Of a stretch of DNA of 9,299 bases, positions 1 to 6,596 are shown piece after piece. The notes beneath the pieces are model-generated. The model made no database searches, was not told the origin of the DNA, and was given only the letters and a program-made list of their open reading frames with translations. Location: positions 13,000 through 22,298 of the forward strand of contig DFXX01000017.1 in NCBI GenBank assembly GCA_002381765.1, in the 5' to 3' direction. Position 1 is the first letter of the stretch; each line of letters opens with the position of its first letter. A program made the translations under genes and the position numbers. This DNA comes from Bacteriovoracaceae bacterium UBA4097. Its GTDB lineage: Bacteria > Bdellovibrionota > Bacteriovoracia > Bacteriovoracales > Bacteriovoracaceae.

Positions 1-418
1 AAAGATTCACTGAGCCGTCTGGCAACTTCAGCTTCTTGATAACCTTACAAAGTACACCTACTTTATAAATATCTTTGGGAGTGATTCCTTTCGGAGAAAG
101 ATCGGTTACTGAGTTTAGGCTTGAATAAACTTCTTCCTCATCCTCGTAATCTACTTGTTCCTCTCCCATTTCCTGAAGAACACCTTCATTGCCTTCGCCG
201 TAATCTTTGAACTTGACCAAGTTAAGTGCAACGTAATTACTCTTGGCCAGATAAGAGTCGAGCTCGGGAGTGTATTTATCTTCTGATAAAATGATCGGAG
301 CAATCATGCCAGGAAAAATAGGACTATTCACAATGGGAATGATCACTACTTCCGAGGGTGCATCGGCCAGAAGATTAGAATCTATATTTGCCTTTGAGGC
401 TTTGTCTTTAGGGGGCAT
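1..418 (-). CDS. lon: Lon ATP-dependent protease, N-terminal part (3' end outside window)
   Basis: Only the first 139 codons are visible; the frame is open to the left edge. Lon is a cytoplasmic AAA+ serine protease that degrades misfolded and regulatory proteins. The visible part is its N-terminal substrate-recognition (LAN) domain: residues 24-45 contain IIPIVNSPIFPGMIAPI, matching the family's 'PLRxxVxFPGMxxPL' opening, and residues 112-139 contain the typical 'DIYKVG' then 'KLKLPDGSVNL' (family 'LKLPDGTVKVL'). The start is ATG at 418, with an AAGGA Shine-Dalgarno about seven bases upstream. It lies 17 bases after the AMIN-like gene, so the two are probably co-transcribed. Odd points are a roughly 20-residue polar N-terminal extension and an acidic insertion at about residues 70-110 (run of Asp/Glu at 86-96) not found in E. 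coli Lon. The ATPase and protease domains cannot be seen, so activity is inferred from family membership. Confidence 0.87.
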   Translation of the reverse strand, partial: MPPKDKASKANIDSNLLADAPSEVVIIPIVNSPIFPGMIAPIILSEDKYTPELDSYLAKSNYVALNLVKFKDYGEGNEGVLQEMGEEQVDYEDEEEVYSSLNSVTDLSPKGITPKDIYKVGVLCKVIKKLKLPDGSVNL

Positions 419-435
419 GGTATTTCCTTATTAAT

Positions 436-906
436 TTATCTAATGTCGATTACGAGGCGGCCTGGGTTTTCAAGATAGAAAACATCAAAGCTTGCCTTAT
501 CTTTCGACGTCAATTGCATGGTTGTTGTTTTGCCATCTACGTTTATGAAGTCGATAGATTTTACAAATTTAGAATTTGATAACTGTGGCTGAGTGGTTGC
601 AACGGAGGTATCGAAGAAATCGATATTCACCTTATTATCCTTAGCCGAAATATGGCCATAGACTTTGGGAATTGATGGTGTTGTGAAATCTATGACGACA
701 CGTTCATAACCTCGTCCATCTACAGCAGATCCTCTGACGCCTTTAATACTGGATGACTTTAAGTCAGAGTTATAGTGGAAGACACCCGAGTCCAGGAATA
801 TGGATTTTTTTCTGGAAGAAACTTTCCAAATTCTTTCTTCCATGAGGTTCTGGGCCATAATGGGAAAGCTAACAAGCAATAAGAAACAAATCTGCGGCAA
901 CTTCAT
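436..906 (-). CDS. Small exported AMIN-like domain protein
   Basis: This is a 156-residue protein with a signal peptide (basic MKLPQ, hydrophobic core at residues 6-17, likely cleavage after the Ala at 18 or nearby) and no lipobox, so it is probably a soluble periplasmic protein. The mature part is beta-rich. Residues 66-85 (GYERVVIDF...) and the very C-terminus, FDVFYLENPGRLVIDIR, match the hallmark of AMIN domains ('RVVxDL' early and 'NPPRLVIDL' late). AMIN domains bind peptidoglycan or localise envelope machines such as AmiC-type amidases and PilQ secretins. Here the domain stands alone with no catalytic partner in the same chain. The ATG start at 906 is supported by an AAGGAGA ribosome site about five bases upstream. 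It is followed closely by lon and has its own likely promoter. AMIN assignment is by motif resemblance; the function of this stand-alone copy is unknown. Confidence 0.72.
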   Translation of the reverse strand: MKLPQICFLLLVSFPIMAQNLMEERIWKVSSRKKSIFLDSGVFHYNSDLKSSSIKGVRGSAVDGRGYERVVIDFTTPSIPKVYGHISAKDNKVNIDFFDTSVATTQPQLSNSKFVKSIDFINVDGKTTTMQLTSKDKASFDVFYLENPGRLVIDIR

Positions 907-938
907 GGACTCTCCTTAGAGAATGGGGTCATTTCAAT

Positions 939-967
939 ATTCTATTAAAAAGGAAGGGTTAAGACAA
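939..967 (-). promoter_or_regulatory. Likely sigma-70 promoter for AMIN-like gene and lon
   Basis: On the minus strand TTGTCT (962-967, four of six to TTGACA) is followed by a 17-base spacer and TAGAAT (939-944, five of six to TATAAT). The predicted transcript would start near 932, giving a leader of about 25 bases before the ATG at 906. The -35 element overlaps the last codons of the metalloprotease gene. I see no convincing terminator between that gene and this promoter, so read-through from upstream is possible. Confidence 0.52.
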
Positions 968-2659
968 AAAGTTCTTAGTCTTTTTAGTTATTTGTCCCAG
1001 CATTAAGGAGAGAGAGAAACCCATGGCGAGTAACATCAAGGAAGTGCCAGGCCCATCGTCGGGTGGCTCAGTGCTAGCACAAGAAGCGGAACCAAGCTCA
1101 CTGCTGGCCTTACTCCTATCGATGTTCTTGGTTTCTACTTCATCAGAATGAGAAACAGCATATGTGAAAGGAGCGTCTAAGCAAGACTGATTATCCGACA
1201 ATCTCTGTACACTATTAAATAGCGGCTGAGCTGTGGCCTCTGACGCTCCTTCTTGGATTCCTAACATCAGAAGATACGGCATATGCTTATCACTTGCATA
1301 TTGCCTCCAGGAAGGAAAGCTCAGAAAGACCAGAGCATCATCAAGATTCCTTGCTCTAATTTCAACATCAAAGATATTCTCAGAAGCCAGAGCACTAAGG
1401 GGTTGCATCATACTTAAGTTAGTATTAAATGTGCCCAAGAGTGAGGATTCACGCATCACCTCATTAGCGACCTCAATTCCATTTTGAAGCACCCTCATTT
1501 GATATTCCATAAGGTTTCCAAAGGGATGGGCTAAAAAATTTAATTTTAGATATCTGGAATTTGTAAGGGGAATCCCAGAAAGATCAACCTTTAGTCTTTC
1601 CCAACCAGACCAATTTGAAGTGCGATTAAAGAAGCCTACAAAACTTTTTTCACGAAGGTCACTTTCGAAAGACTCCCAAATGGTTACCGGAGCAAAAGTG
1701 GTTTGAAGCTTCTGATAAGCATAATCATCATTGGCCCTAAGACTGCAGTTGATTGATACGACACCTATATTAACTGAAGGTCGCTGGGAACTTAGGGTAA
1801 TCGCTTGAGGAAACCCATCATAGTTACTTCCACAAGCACTAAAAAATGAACCCACATAAGTAGAAGGACAAAAGTCGCTCTGAACATTGGAGTAATAGTT
1901 GGGCAATGAGTTCTTATTTTTTATCGGTGAATTATAGAGGTAGTAGGAATTATTTAAATCAAGCCCCGATATACTAAAGCGCCCATCTTGATCGGTCACG
2001 GCCCCAACAACTTCCCCAGTCATTCTGGATATCAATTGAACATGAACACCCAGAACTCCAATACTATTTCCCCCTAATACTCTTCCCGAGATTCTTCCGC
2101 TGGAAGAATCATATTTCTGTTTGATGGCACTTTTATCGTCCAGAGAAAGTGTGCTCTGGCCAGGAAAAGAGCTGTAAAACATTGATGAATCAAGAACTTC
2201 AGAATGAGAAAGACCAAATAAATGGCCCAGTTCATGAGTCACGACATCACCCAGATAAACCGACCCATCAGCAAAAGAATGAGGTGTTGAGGTAAATTTG
2301 TAATTATCATTTAGAAGGATACTCGCCTTCTGAATCACTCCTGAGGAGTTATAACTTATCTCCGTAAGTCCAATTACGGCTGATCCATAAATGGCAAAAT
2401 TTTGCGTGAATTTGATTTGATTTCCAGATAATGGAACAACTCCTGCATTTACCGAAGAGACAGAATTCCACTCATGCATAGATTCTTCAATGATTGATCT
2501 TACCAGGGATGAACTCAGGTCATCGGTTTGTGGCTTAATTTGGATGGGAACGTTTTTATTGCCCCAATAGAGTGGTTTACCACTAGCAGTGGTAGAACTC
2601 TGATGGGCCCAGATAGAGCTCGATAATAAAAAAAGAAACAGGAACCAATGCATTTTCAT
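959..2659 (-). CDS. Matrixin-like zinc metalloprotease, secreted, with C-terminal membrane anchor
   Basis: This 566-residue protein has a signal peptide (MKMHWFLFLFLLSSSIWA). The catalytic domain (about 30-185) carries HELGHLFGLSH at 142-152: zinc ligands His142, His146 and His152 with catalytic Glu143, the metzincin pattern HExxHxxGxxH. SSMFY with Met160 follows as the probable Met-turn. Residues 188-235 (GRISGRVLGG..., then VTDQDGRFSISGL) look like a carboxypeptidase-regulatory-like/transthyretin-like beta-sandwich. The region 300-500 is unrecognised, probably beta-rich. The C-terminus has Cys527, a Pro/Asp/Gly linker, a hydrophobic segment (539-555) and a lysine-rich end, an anchor or sorting tail. 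No obvious cysteine-switch propeptide is present: the N-terminal stretch before the catalytic domain is short. The start is ATG 2659; a second ATG at 2653 is possible. It begins five bases after the stop of the upstream partner without a well-placed ribosome site, so it is probably translated by coupling. Substrate unknown. Confidence 0.85.
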   Translation of the reverse strand: MKMHWFLFLFLLSSSIWAHQSSTTASGKPLYWGNKNVPIQIKPQTDDLSSSLVRSIIEESMHEWNSVSSVNAGVVPLSGNQIKFTQNFAIYGSAVIGLTEISYNSSGVIQKASILLNDNYKFTSTPHSFADGSVYLGDVVTHELGHLFGLSHSEVLDSSMFYSSFPGQSTLSLDDKSAIKQKYDSSSGRISGRVLGGNSIGVLGVHVQLISRMTGEVVGAVTDQDGRFSISGLDLNNSYYLYNSPIKNKNSLPNYYSNVQSDFCPSTYVGSFFSACGSNYDGFPQAITLSSQRPSVNIGVVSINCSLRANDDYAYQKLQTTFAPVTIWESFESDLREKSFVGFFNRTSNWSGWERLKVDLSGIPLTNSRYLKLNFLAHPFGNLMEYQMRVLQNGIEVANEVMRESSLLGTFNTNLSMMQPLSALASENIFDVEIRARNLDDALVFLSFPSWRQYASDKHMPYLLMLGIQEGASEATAQPLFNSVQRLSDNQSCLDAPFTYAVSHSDEVETKNIDRSKASSELGSASCASTEPPDDGPGTSLMLLAMGFSLSLMLGQITKKTKNFLS

Positions 2660-2664
2660 CCATG

Positions 2665-3384
2665 CTATCGGAGATCCCTCTGCTTAAATAAGCGGGCGAG
2701 GGCTCCAGAGAGAGCTAACACAGTTACTAGCCAGAATACACTGAAACTCGACTGTTCTTCTTTATTCTCTTCCTCTTCCATGATCGAAGCAACTGCGCGC
2801 TTTTTTCCTGCTTGAAGAGAAGCTGGCGAGCGTGGAGTCGACTCATCATCCACATAGACAGGAGGAGCCGAAACCGTCTTAAGACTAGAACCTTTAAGGA
2901 CTCTTATTTGATGTTCAAATTCTTCGAGCTTGATTTGACTGAGTTTAGTGTCGTTAGGAAAAACAGAGTTAATAAGCAAGGTTTCGTTCCCGTAGTTGAT
3001 AACCTTATACGTTCCCAATCCCAGATTAAGTCCCCAATAACGATTACCTACGCTCTTAGTGAAGATAGCGACTTTCTCCCCCATAACAAATTCCGGAACT
3101 CCTTGAATTTTTACCGTTTGGTCTTCATAGGTTCCTCCAGGATAATGAATAATCACCTCATCCATCCCAAATAGATCTGATTGCATACCCCACTCTTTAT
3201 TGAGTTTAAAGATTCTTTGAGTGGCAATGGAGCCATCATCTAGCTTTACACTCTCGCTCGCAAGGTAGTGGCCAAAGACGACCCCGTCGGCTTCGTTTAT
3301 CTGATCTTCCATACTTACCGGACTAAAAGTCGTCCCCCAGACAGTTGTGGTGATCAAAAGCATGACAAAGGTTTGCAATAACAC
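2665..3384 (-). CDS. Exported, C-terminally anchored protein of unknown function, partner of matrixin-like protease
   Basis: This 239-residue protein has a short signal peptide (hydrophobic residues 1-17), an extracytoplasmic domain (20-170), a Ser/Pro and acidic linker (170-212, with MEEEENKEE), one transmembrane segment (213-230) and a basic tail (RLFKQRDLR). The domain shows ADGVVFGHY near its start, then HYPGG at 80-84, VPEFVMGEKVAIF at 96-108 and GLGTYKVI at 122-129. From memory, this order (PGG, 'P.F..GE.V.iF', 'G.yrv') recurs in uncharacterised proteins encoded beside matrixin-type proteases in myxobacteria and relatives. I cannot confirm that here. Translation starts at GTG 3384, supported by a GGGAGG site four bases upstream; the ATG at 3363 would leave too little signal peptide. 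The stop is five bases before the protease start, so the two are almost certainly one transcript. A chaperone, inhibitor or anchoring role for the protease is inference only. Confidence 0.72.
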   Translation of the reverse strand: MLLQTFVMLLITTTVWGTTFSPVSMEDQINEADGVVFGHYLASESVKLDDGSIATQRIFKLNKEWGMQSDLFGMDEVIIHYPGGTYEDQTVKIQGVPEFVMGEKVAIFTKSVGNRYWGLNLGLGTYKVINYGNETLLINSVFPNDTKLSQIKLEEFEHQIRVLKGSSLKTVSAPPVYVDDESTPRSPASLQAGKKRAVASIMEEEENKEEQSSFSVFWLVTVLALSGALARLFKQRDLR

Positions 3385-3388
3385 AAGG

Positions 3389-3394
3389 CCTCCC
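3389..3394 (-). promoter_or_regulatory. Ribosome binding site fixing the GTG start at 3384
   Basis: GGGAGG on the minus strand lies four bases before the GTG at 3384. It is the reason to prefer this start over the in-frame ATG at 3363, which has no ribosome site and would cut away most of the hydrophobic signal peptide. Confidence 0.7.
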
Positions 3395-3396
3395 AG

Positions 3397-3421
3397 TTAA
3401 CCTATCTTATTGATCGGTTAA
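3397..3421 (-). repeat. Dyad symmetry in the leader of the partner/protease pair
   Basis: Perfect six-base arms TTAACC (3397-3402) and GGTTAA (3416-3421) enclose inner arms ATC (3404-3406) and GAT (3412-3414), separated by one mismatched pair and a five-base loop. A poor -10-like TAAGAT (minus strand) lies inside the dyad. It sits 12 bases before the GTG start, in the 68-base gap after the UvrA-like gene. There is no T-tract after it, so it is not a standard terminator. It could be an operator or a weak mRNA hairpin; the role is not shown. Confidence 0.4.
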
Positions 3422-3452
3422 ATCAGAGCAGAACTTGAGTTGATTTATCTCC

Positions 3453-6089
3453 TTATTTAATTCGTTTTAGCTCGATCTCCTGAGCTGCGAAATGGAGCTT
3501 CCAAGGGGCCAAGTATTGGAAACAAGTGGAGGCATCGATGATGACGATGGTGTTATTAAATTGCACCAGCTCTCCTAAAAAGGTTCCTAACAGCTTGAGC
3601 TCTCGCTCGGAGAGACCAAAAGAGATATTTTCAAAAATAACCAGTGAGTTCTGAATATTCTTTAAAAGCTTAGAAAGCAGATAGATTCTCTGCTTTTCCC
3701 CGCCAGAAAGTGAATTTAAAGATCGGTCGAGAGAGAGGTAATCAAGATTTAGGATCTTCAGATAATCCCAGACTCTTCGAAATTTAGGAGTGAGACTTAT
3801 CCGCTCTAAAACTTGTCCTAAGGGAAGATTATAAGCTTCTGCCAGAGTCATTTTTCCATCTGAAATATTAGCATAGAGAGGTTTAATCTTAAGTCCTTTG
3901 CAATCTTCGCACTCAAGGACAATATCCTCCAAATACTGCATTTCAATGGTGAGCACCCCCTTACCTTCGCAACGAGGACACATGCCTAATTCAGAATTAG
4001 AAGAGAGATGCCCTTCTTTAAGATTCATACTTTTTGCTACTGGAAGTTTTAAGAAGTGCTTTCGAATAGTCGATGATAATTCTGTCACCGTTCCCACTGT
4101 TGAGCGAGAGGTGAAGCGATTTAAATCAGAGGAAATAACGATAACATCCTCTAGTTTACCTGGATTTTTTAATGTTCCTACAGTGAAATTAACATCGTCC
4201 AGCCACTCTCCATGAATTCTCTTATAGAGCGAGTTGGCCATGATATCGATTAGGCAGGATGTTTTTCCGCTTCCTGAATTACCAGTAACCCAAGTCAGAG
4301 ACTTCAGAGGAACCATAAAGTCAGGGTAAAGTTTGCCATGAATCTCAGGAGCTTTAACCTCTATATATTGAGGCTTTTCCACCACAACTTTTTTAATATT
4401 CCAATCTACGTTCTCTTTCGTCTTAAAGTATCCAAGAGGATCACCTTGATAAGTAATCTCGCCACCGGCCTTACCCGAACCAGGCCCCATTACAATGAGA
4501 TGATCAGATTCTTTTTGAACCAGCTCAGAGTGATCAATTAAAATAACTGTATTGCCTTGAGCAATGATTTGCCTTAAACCGGCCAGGAGTTTTCTCATTT
4601 CATTTTCTGCAAGACCCAAGCTCGGCTCATCCAGAATAAATAAACTATCGGTTCCTTGAAAGGAGAGATATTTAATAAGCAGGAGTCTCTGATATTCTCC
4701 AGCAGAAAGAGACTTAGCCTTTCGAAGTAAGGAAAGGTGATCAAGTCCCATTTCCACCGCCAGTTTTAACTTATCGCAGATATCATCGAATAATCTCTTC
4801 TGGTGAGAAGTCATCTTCCGCTTCTCTTCACAGAAGAGTTTCAGAGCATCAACAACCGTAAGACCCATGACTTCTTCCAGCCCCCAATTCTCTCCCTTTA
4901 ATTTCATCTTATAATGATGGATGTTTTCATTTAAGCGGGTGGAGTGACAAACCAGACATGGCTCTTCTCTTTGAAGCTGACGAACATAGATTCTGACAGA
5001 TGGTTTATATTTTTTAGACTCTAAGTACTTTTGAAGCTCCCGATATCCAGGATAACTCCCCTGTCCTTCATCTAATAAAGTGAAAAAATCTTTAGGAAGT
5101 CTCTTGATGGGAATATCAGTCGGTATTTTCTTTTTCTTTAATAACTTTAAGAGCTCTTCATAGGCATCATGAAAAGGCCCATAGTTTAGAAGCTTCAGAC
5201 CACCTTCTTCAATGGTCATCTCCTTATCTATTATCTTTTGTGGATCATAGACCAGATTGGCACCATAGCCATTACAAGCTGGGCATGCACCTAATGCACT
5301 ATATGGAGAAAAAGCACTTACTGAGGAAGCGGGACGAGACTCAAAGTCACACTTCGGACAAACCTTCTTAAAGTGGAAAATTAAGTTCTGAGGAGTTTTA
5401 CTGAGCGGTCCCCAAAGTAGGTATCGAACCGGATAATTAGCGAGTTTAAGCTCATGCCACTTCTTCTCTAAAGCCTCTAAATTATCCCCCTTAAATCTTA
5501 AAACCTCCCAAAGATCATCTTCTTCATGAAAAGCTTGGATGGATTTTCTTTTTAAGGAGACGGATCTAGCTGGCAGGAAACCCTCTCCAAAAATTCTCAG
5601 ATATTCATTGGGAGTGACAAGAATGTGATAAACACCATTGGGAACCAAAGATTTAATCTGCTCTCCCATCTGGCTGGCCATAGATCGAATTTCCAGCTCT
5701 TCTTCATGTACCGGGCATAATTCCCGAGAAAAACCAAAAAACAGATTTTGAAGGGAATCGGTGAGCCTCATAACATCGGATACAACGGCTCTTGCTCCCA
5801 CCACTGGATTAATTTGCGGCAGCCCAAAAACGGGTAGTACTGGAAAGATGCGATCGACGTCTACTGCCGCTGGACGCTCTGTAAAAAACTTCATGGAGTT
5901 AGGAAAGGAATTTAGAAATCTTCTCTTAGATTCAGTCAGCAAAGTATGAAAGGCCAGTGAGGTTTTGCCCGATCCTGAAGGTCCTGCAAAACAAACAAGT
6001 TTGCGCAGAGGTATATCGAGGTCAATATTTTTGAGAGTGTGAACCCTGGCGCCGCGAATTTCAATAGAATTTACATCATGCTTTTCCAT
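3453..6089 (-). CDS. UvrA-family ABC ATPase, divergent paralogue with degenerate second ATPase domain
   Basis: This 878-residue protein is shorter than typical UvrA (about 940). UvrA is the cytoplasmic DNA-damage sensor of nucleotide excision repair; paralogues have other or unknown roles. NBD1 has Walker A GPSGSGKT (36-43), signature LSAGEYQR (461-468), Walker B LFILDEPS (483-490) and H-loop His520, all intact. NBD2 has Walker A GNSGSGKT (603-610) and signature LSGGEKQR (794-801), but Walker B reads LVIFENIS (816-823) instead of 'LDEP', and the H-loop His is replaced (IIDAST, Ala853). Zinc modules are kept: Cys244/247/269/272 and Cys704/707/727/730, plus CLVC at 378-381. The usual 'NPRSTVGTVTE' after the NBD1 Q-loop is diverged (NPVVGARAVV), whereas RSTVGTVTE appears in NBD2 (662-670). 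The 129-243 stretch, where UvrA has its UvrB-binding domain, is not recognisable to me. ATG 6089 is the only in-frame start before an upstream stop and lacks a ribosome site. It is unlikely to be the main excinuclease UvrA. Confidence 0.88.
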   Translation of the reverse strand: MEKHDVNSIEIRGARVHTLKNIDLDIPLRKLVCFAGPSGSGKTSLAFHTLLTESKRRFLNSFPNSMKFFTERPAAVDVDRIFPVLPVFGLPQINPVVGARAVVSDVMRLTDSLQNLFFGFSRELCPVHEEELEIRSMASQMGEQIKSLVPNGVYHILVTPNEYLRIFGEGFLPARSVSLKRKSIQAFHEEDDLWEVLRFKGDNLEALEKKWHELKLANYPVRYLLWGPLSKTPQNLIFHFKKVCPKCDFESRPASSVSAFSPYSALGACPACNGYGANLVYDPQKIIDKEMTIEEGGLKLLNYGPFHDAYEELLKLLKKKKIPTDIPIKRLPKDFFTLLDEGQGSYPGYRELQKYLESKKYKPSVRIYVRQLQREEPCLVCHSTRLNENIHHYKMKLKGENWGLEEVMGLTVVDALKLFCEEKRKMTSHQKRLFDDICDKLKLAVEMGLDHLSLLRKAKSLSAGEYQRLLLIKYLSFQGTDSLFILDEPSLGLAENEMRKLLAGLRQIIAQGNTVILIDHSELVQKESDHLIVMGPGSGKAGGEITYQGDPLGYFKTKENVDWNIKKVVVEKPQYIEVKAPEIHGKLYPDFMVPLKSLTWVTGNSGSGKTSCLIDIMANSLYKRIHGEWLDDVNFTVGTLKNPGKLEDVIVISSDLNRFTSRSTVGTVTELSSTIRKHFLKLPVAKSMNLKEGHLSSNSELGMCPRCEGKGVLTIEMQYLEDIVLECEDCKGLKIKPLYANISDGKMTLAEAYNLPLGQVLERISLTPKFRRVWDYLKILNLDYLSLDRSLNSLSGGEKQRIYLLSKLLKNIQNSLVIFENISFGLSERELKLLGTFLGELVQFNNTIVIIDASTCFQYLAPWKLHFAAQEIELKRIK

Positions 6090-6120
6090 AAGGAATAAGA
6101 TGCCAGAACTTTTAGAGCCT

Positions 6121-6151
6121 TAAAACAGAAAAGGCCCCTTGCGGAGCCTTT
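6121..6151 (-). terminator. Intrinsic terminator after rpsI
   Basis: On the minus strand AAAGGCTCC (6143-6151) pairs with GGGGCCTTT (6130-6138) around a GCAA tetraloop of the GNRA type, a nine-base-pair stem with one G-T pair. It is followed by TCTGTTTTA. It lies 28 bases after the rpsI stop and about 30 bases before the UvrA-like ATG, so it should close the ribosomal operon and largely insulate the ATPase gene from ribosomal-level transcription. Confidence 0.85.
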
Positions 6152-6178
6152 GTCTGATTTGATTTTGAAATAGTGCGA

Positions 6179-6580
6179 TTAACGCTTGGAGAACTGGTAA
6201 GACTTACGTGCACCAGAAAGACCATATTTCTTACGCTCAACTTTTCTAGAGTCACGAGTAAGAAAGCCAGCTGCTTTCAACTCAGTTCTAGAATTTGGAG
6301 CAAGCTTCAGAAGGGCACGAGCAATACCAAGACGGATTGCGCCGGCCTGACCTGTAGTACCGCCACCTTTTACATTGATTTTGAAATCATAGTTTTCGTT
6401 AACTTTGAGAAGATTCAAAGGTTGGAAAACAATGTAACGGCTTGTTGCTTTAGGAAAGTAGTTAACTACTTCACGAGAGTTGATGAAGATTTTTCCAGTT
6501 CCGCGAGAAACATAAACGCGGGCTACTGCCGACTTACGGCGGCCAATAGAGTGAACATCGTAGGATTTAGCTTTGCTCAT
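6179..6580 (-). CDS. rpsI: 30S ribosomal protein S9
   Basis: This 133-residue small-subunit protein has a C-terminal tail that reaches the P-site tRNA. It shows the family pattern: GRRKSAVARVYVSRGTGKIFIN near residues 13-34, then GGGTTGQAGAIRLGIARAL (about 72-90), and the basic end ERKKYGLSGARKSYQFSKR with the invariant terminal SKR. Length is normal for bacterial S9 (about 130). The ATG at 6580 has an AAGGA site about eight bases upstream. It lies 16 bases after rplM, the usual L13-S9 operon order, and is followed by an intrinsic terminator. Nothing unusual is seen. Confidence 0.98.
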   Translation of the reverse strand: MSKAKSYDVHSIGRRKSAVARVYVSRGTGKIFINSREVVNYFPKATSRYIVFQPLNLLKVNENYDFKINVKGGGTTGQAGAIRLGIARALLKLAPNSRTELKAAGFLTRDSRKVERKKYGLSGARKSYQFSKR

Positions 6581-6596
6581 ATCGCTGTCCTTGTAA

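Noticed and set aside
910..930. CCCCATTCT before the AMIN-like gene, resembling a sigma-32 heat-shock -10 element, tempting because lon follows
   Set aside because: No CTTGAA-type -35 lies at the proper distance, and the start point would fall on the ribosome site. The sigma-70 type pair at 939-967 fits better.
961..990. AAAAAG/CTTTTT inverted repeat at the end of the protease gene, possible terminator
   Set aside because: The stem is almost all A-T and six pairs long, with no clean T-run after it, so it would be too weak to support a terminator call.
1233..1487. Open frames on the plus strand (also at 2812-3174, 3898-4215, 5761-5949, 6173-6607, 6678-7190, 6817-7080, 8635-8868)
   Set aside because: All lie antisense within well-supported minus-strand genes, show no family motifs and have no ribosome sites worth noting.
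3453..6089. Calling this gene uvrA, the excision-repair subunit
   Set aside because: Loss of Walker B and H-loop residues in NBD2, a diverged Q-loop region in NBD1 and an unrecognised UvrB-binding region argue for a paralogue.
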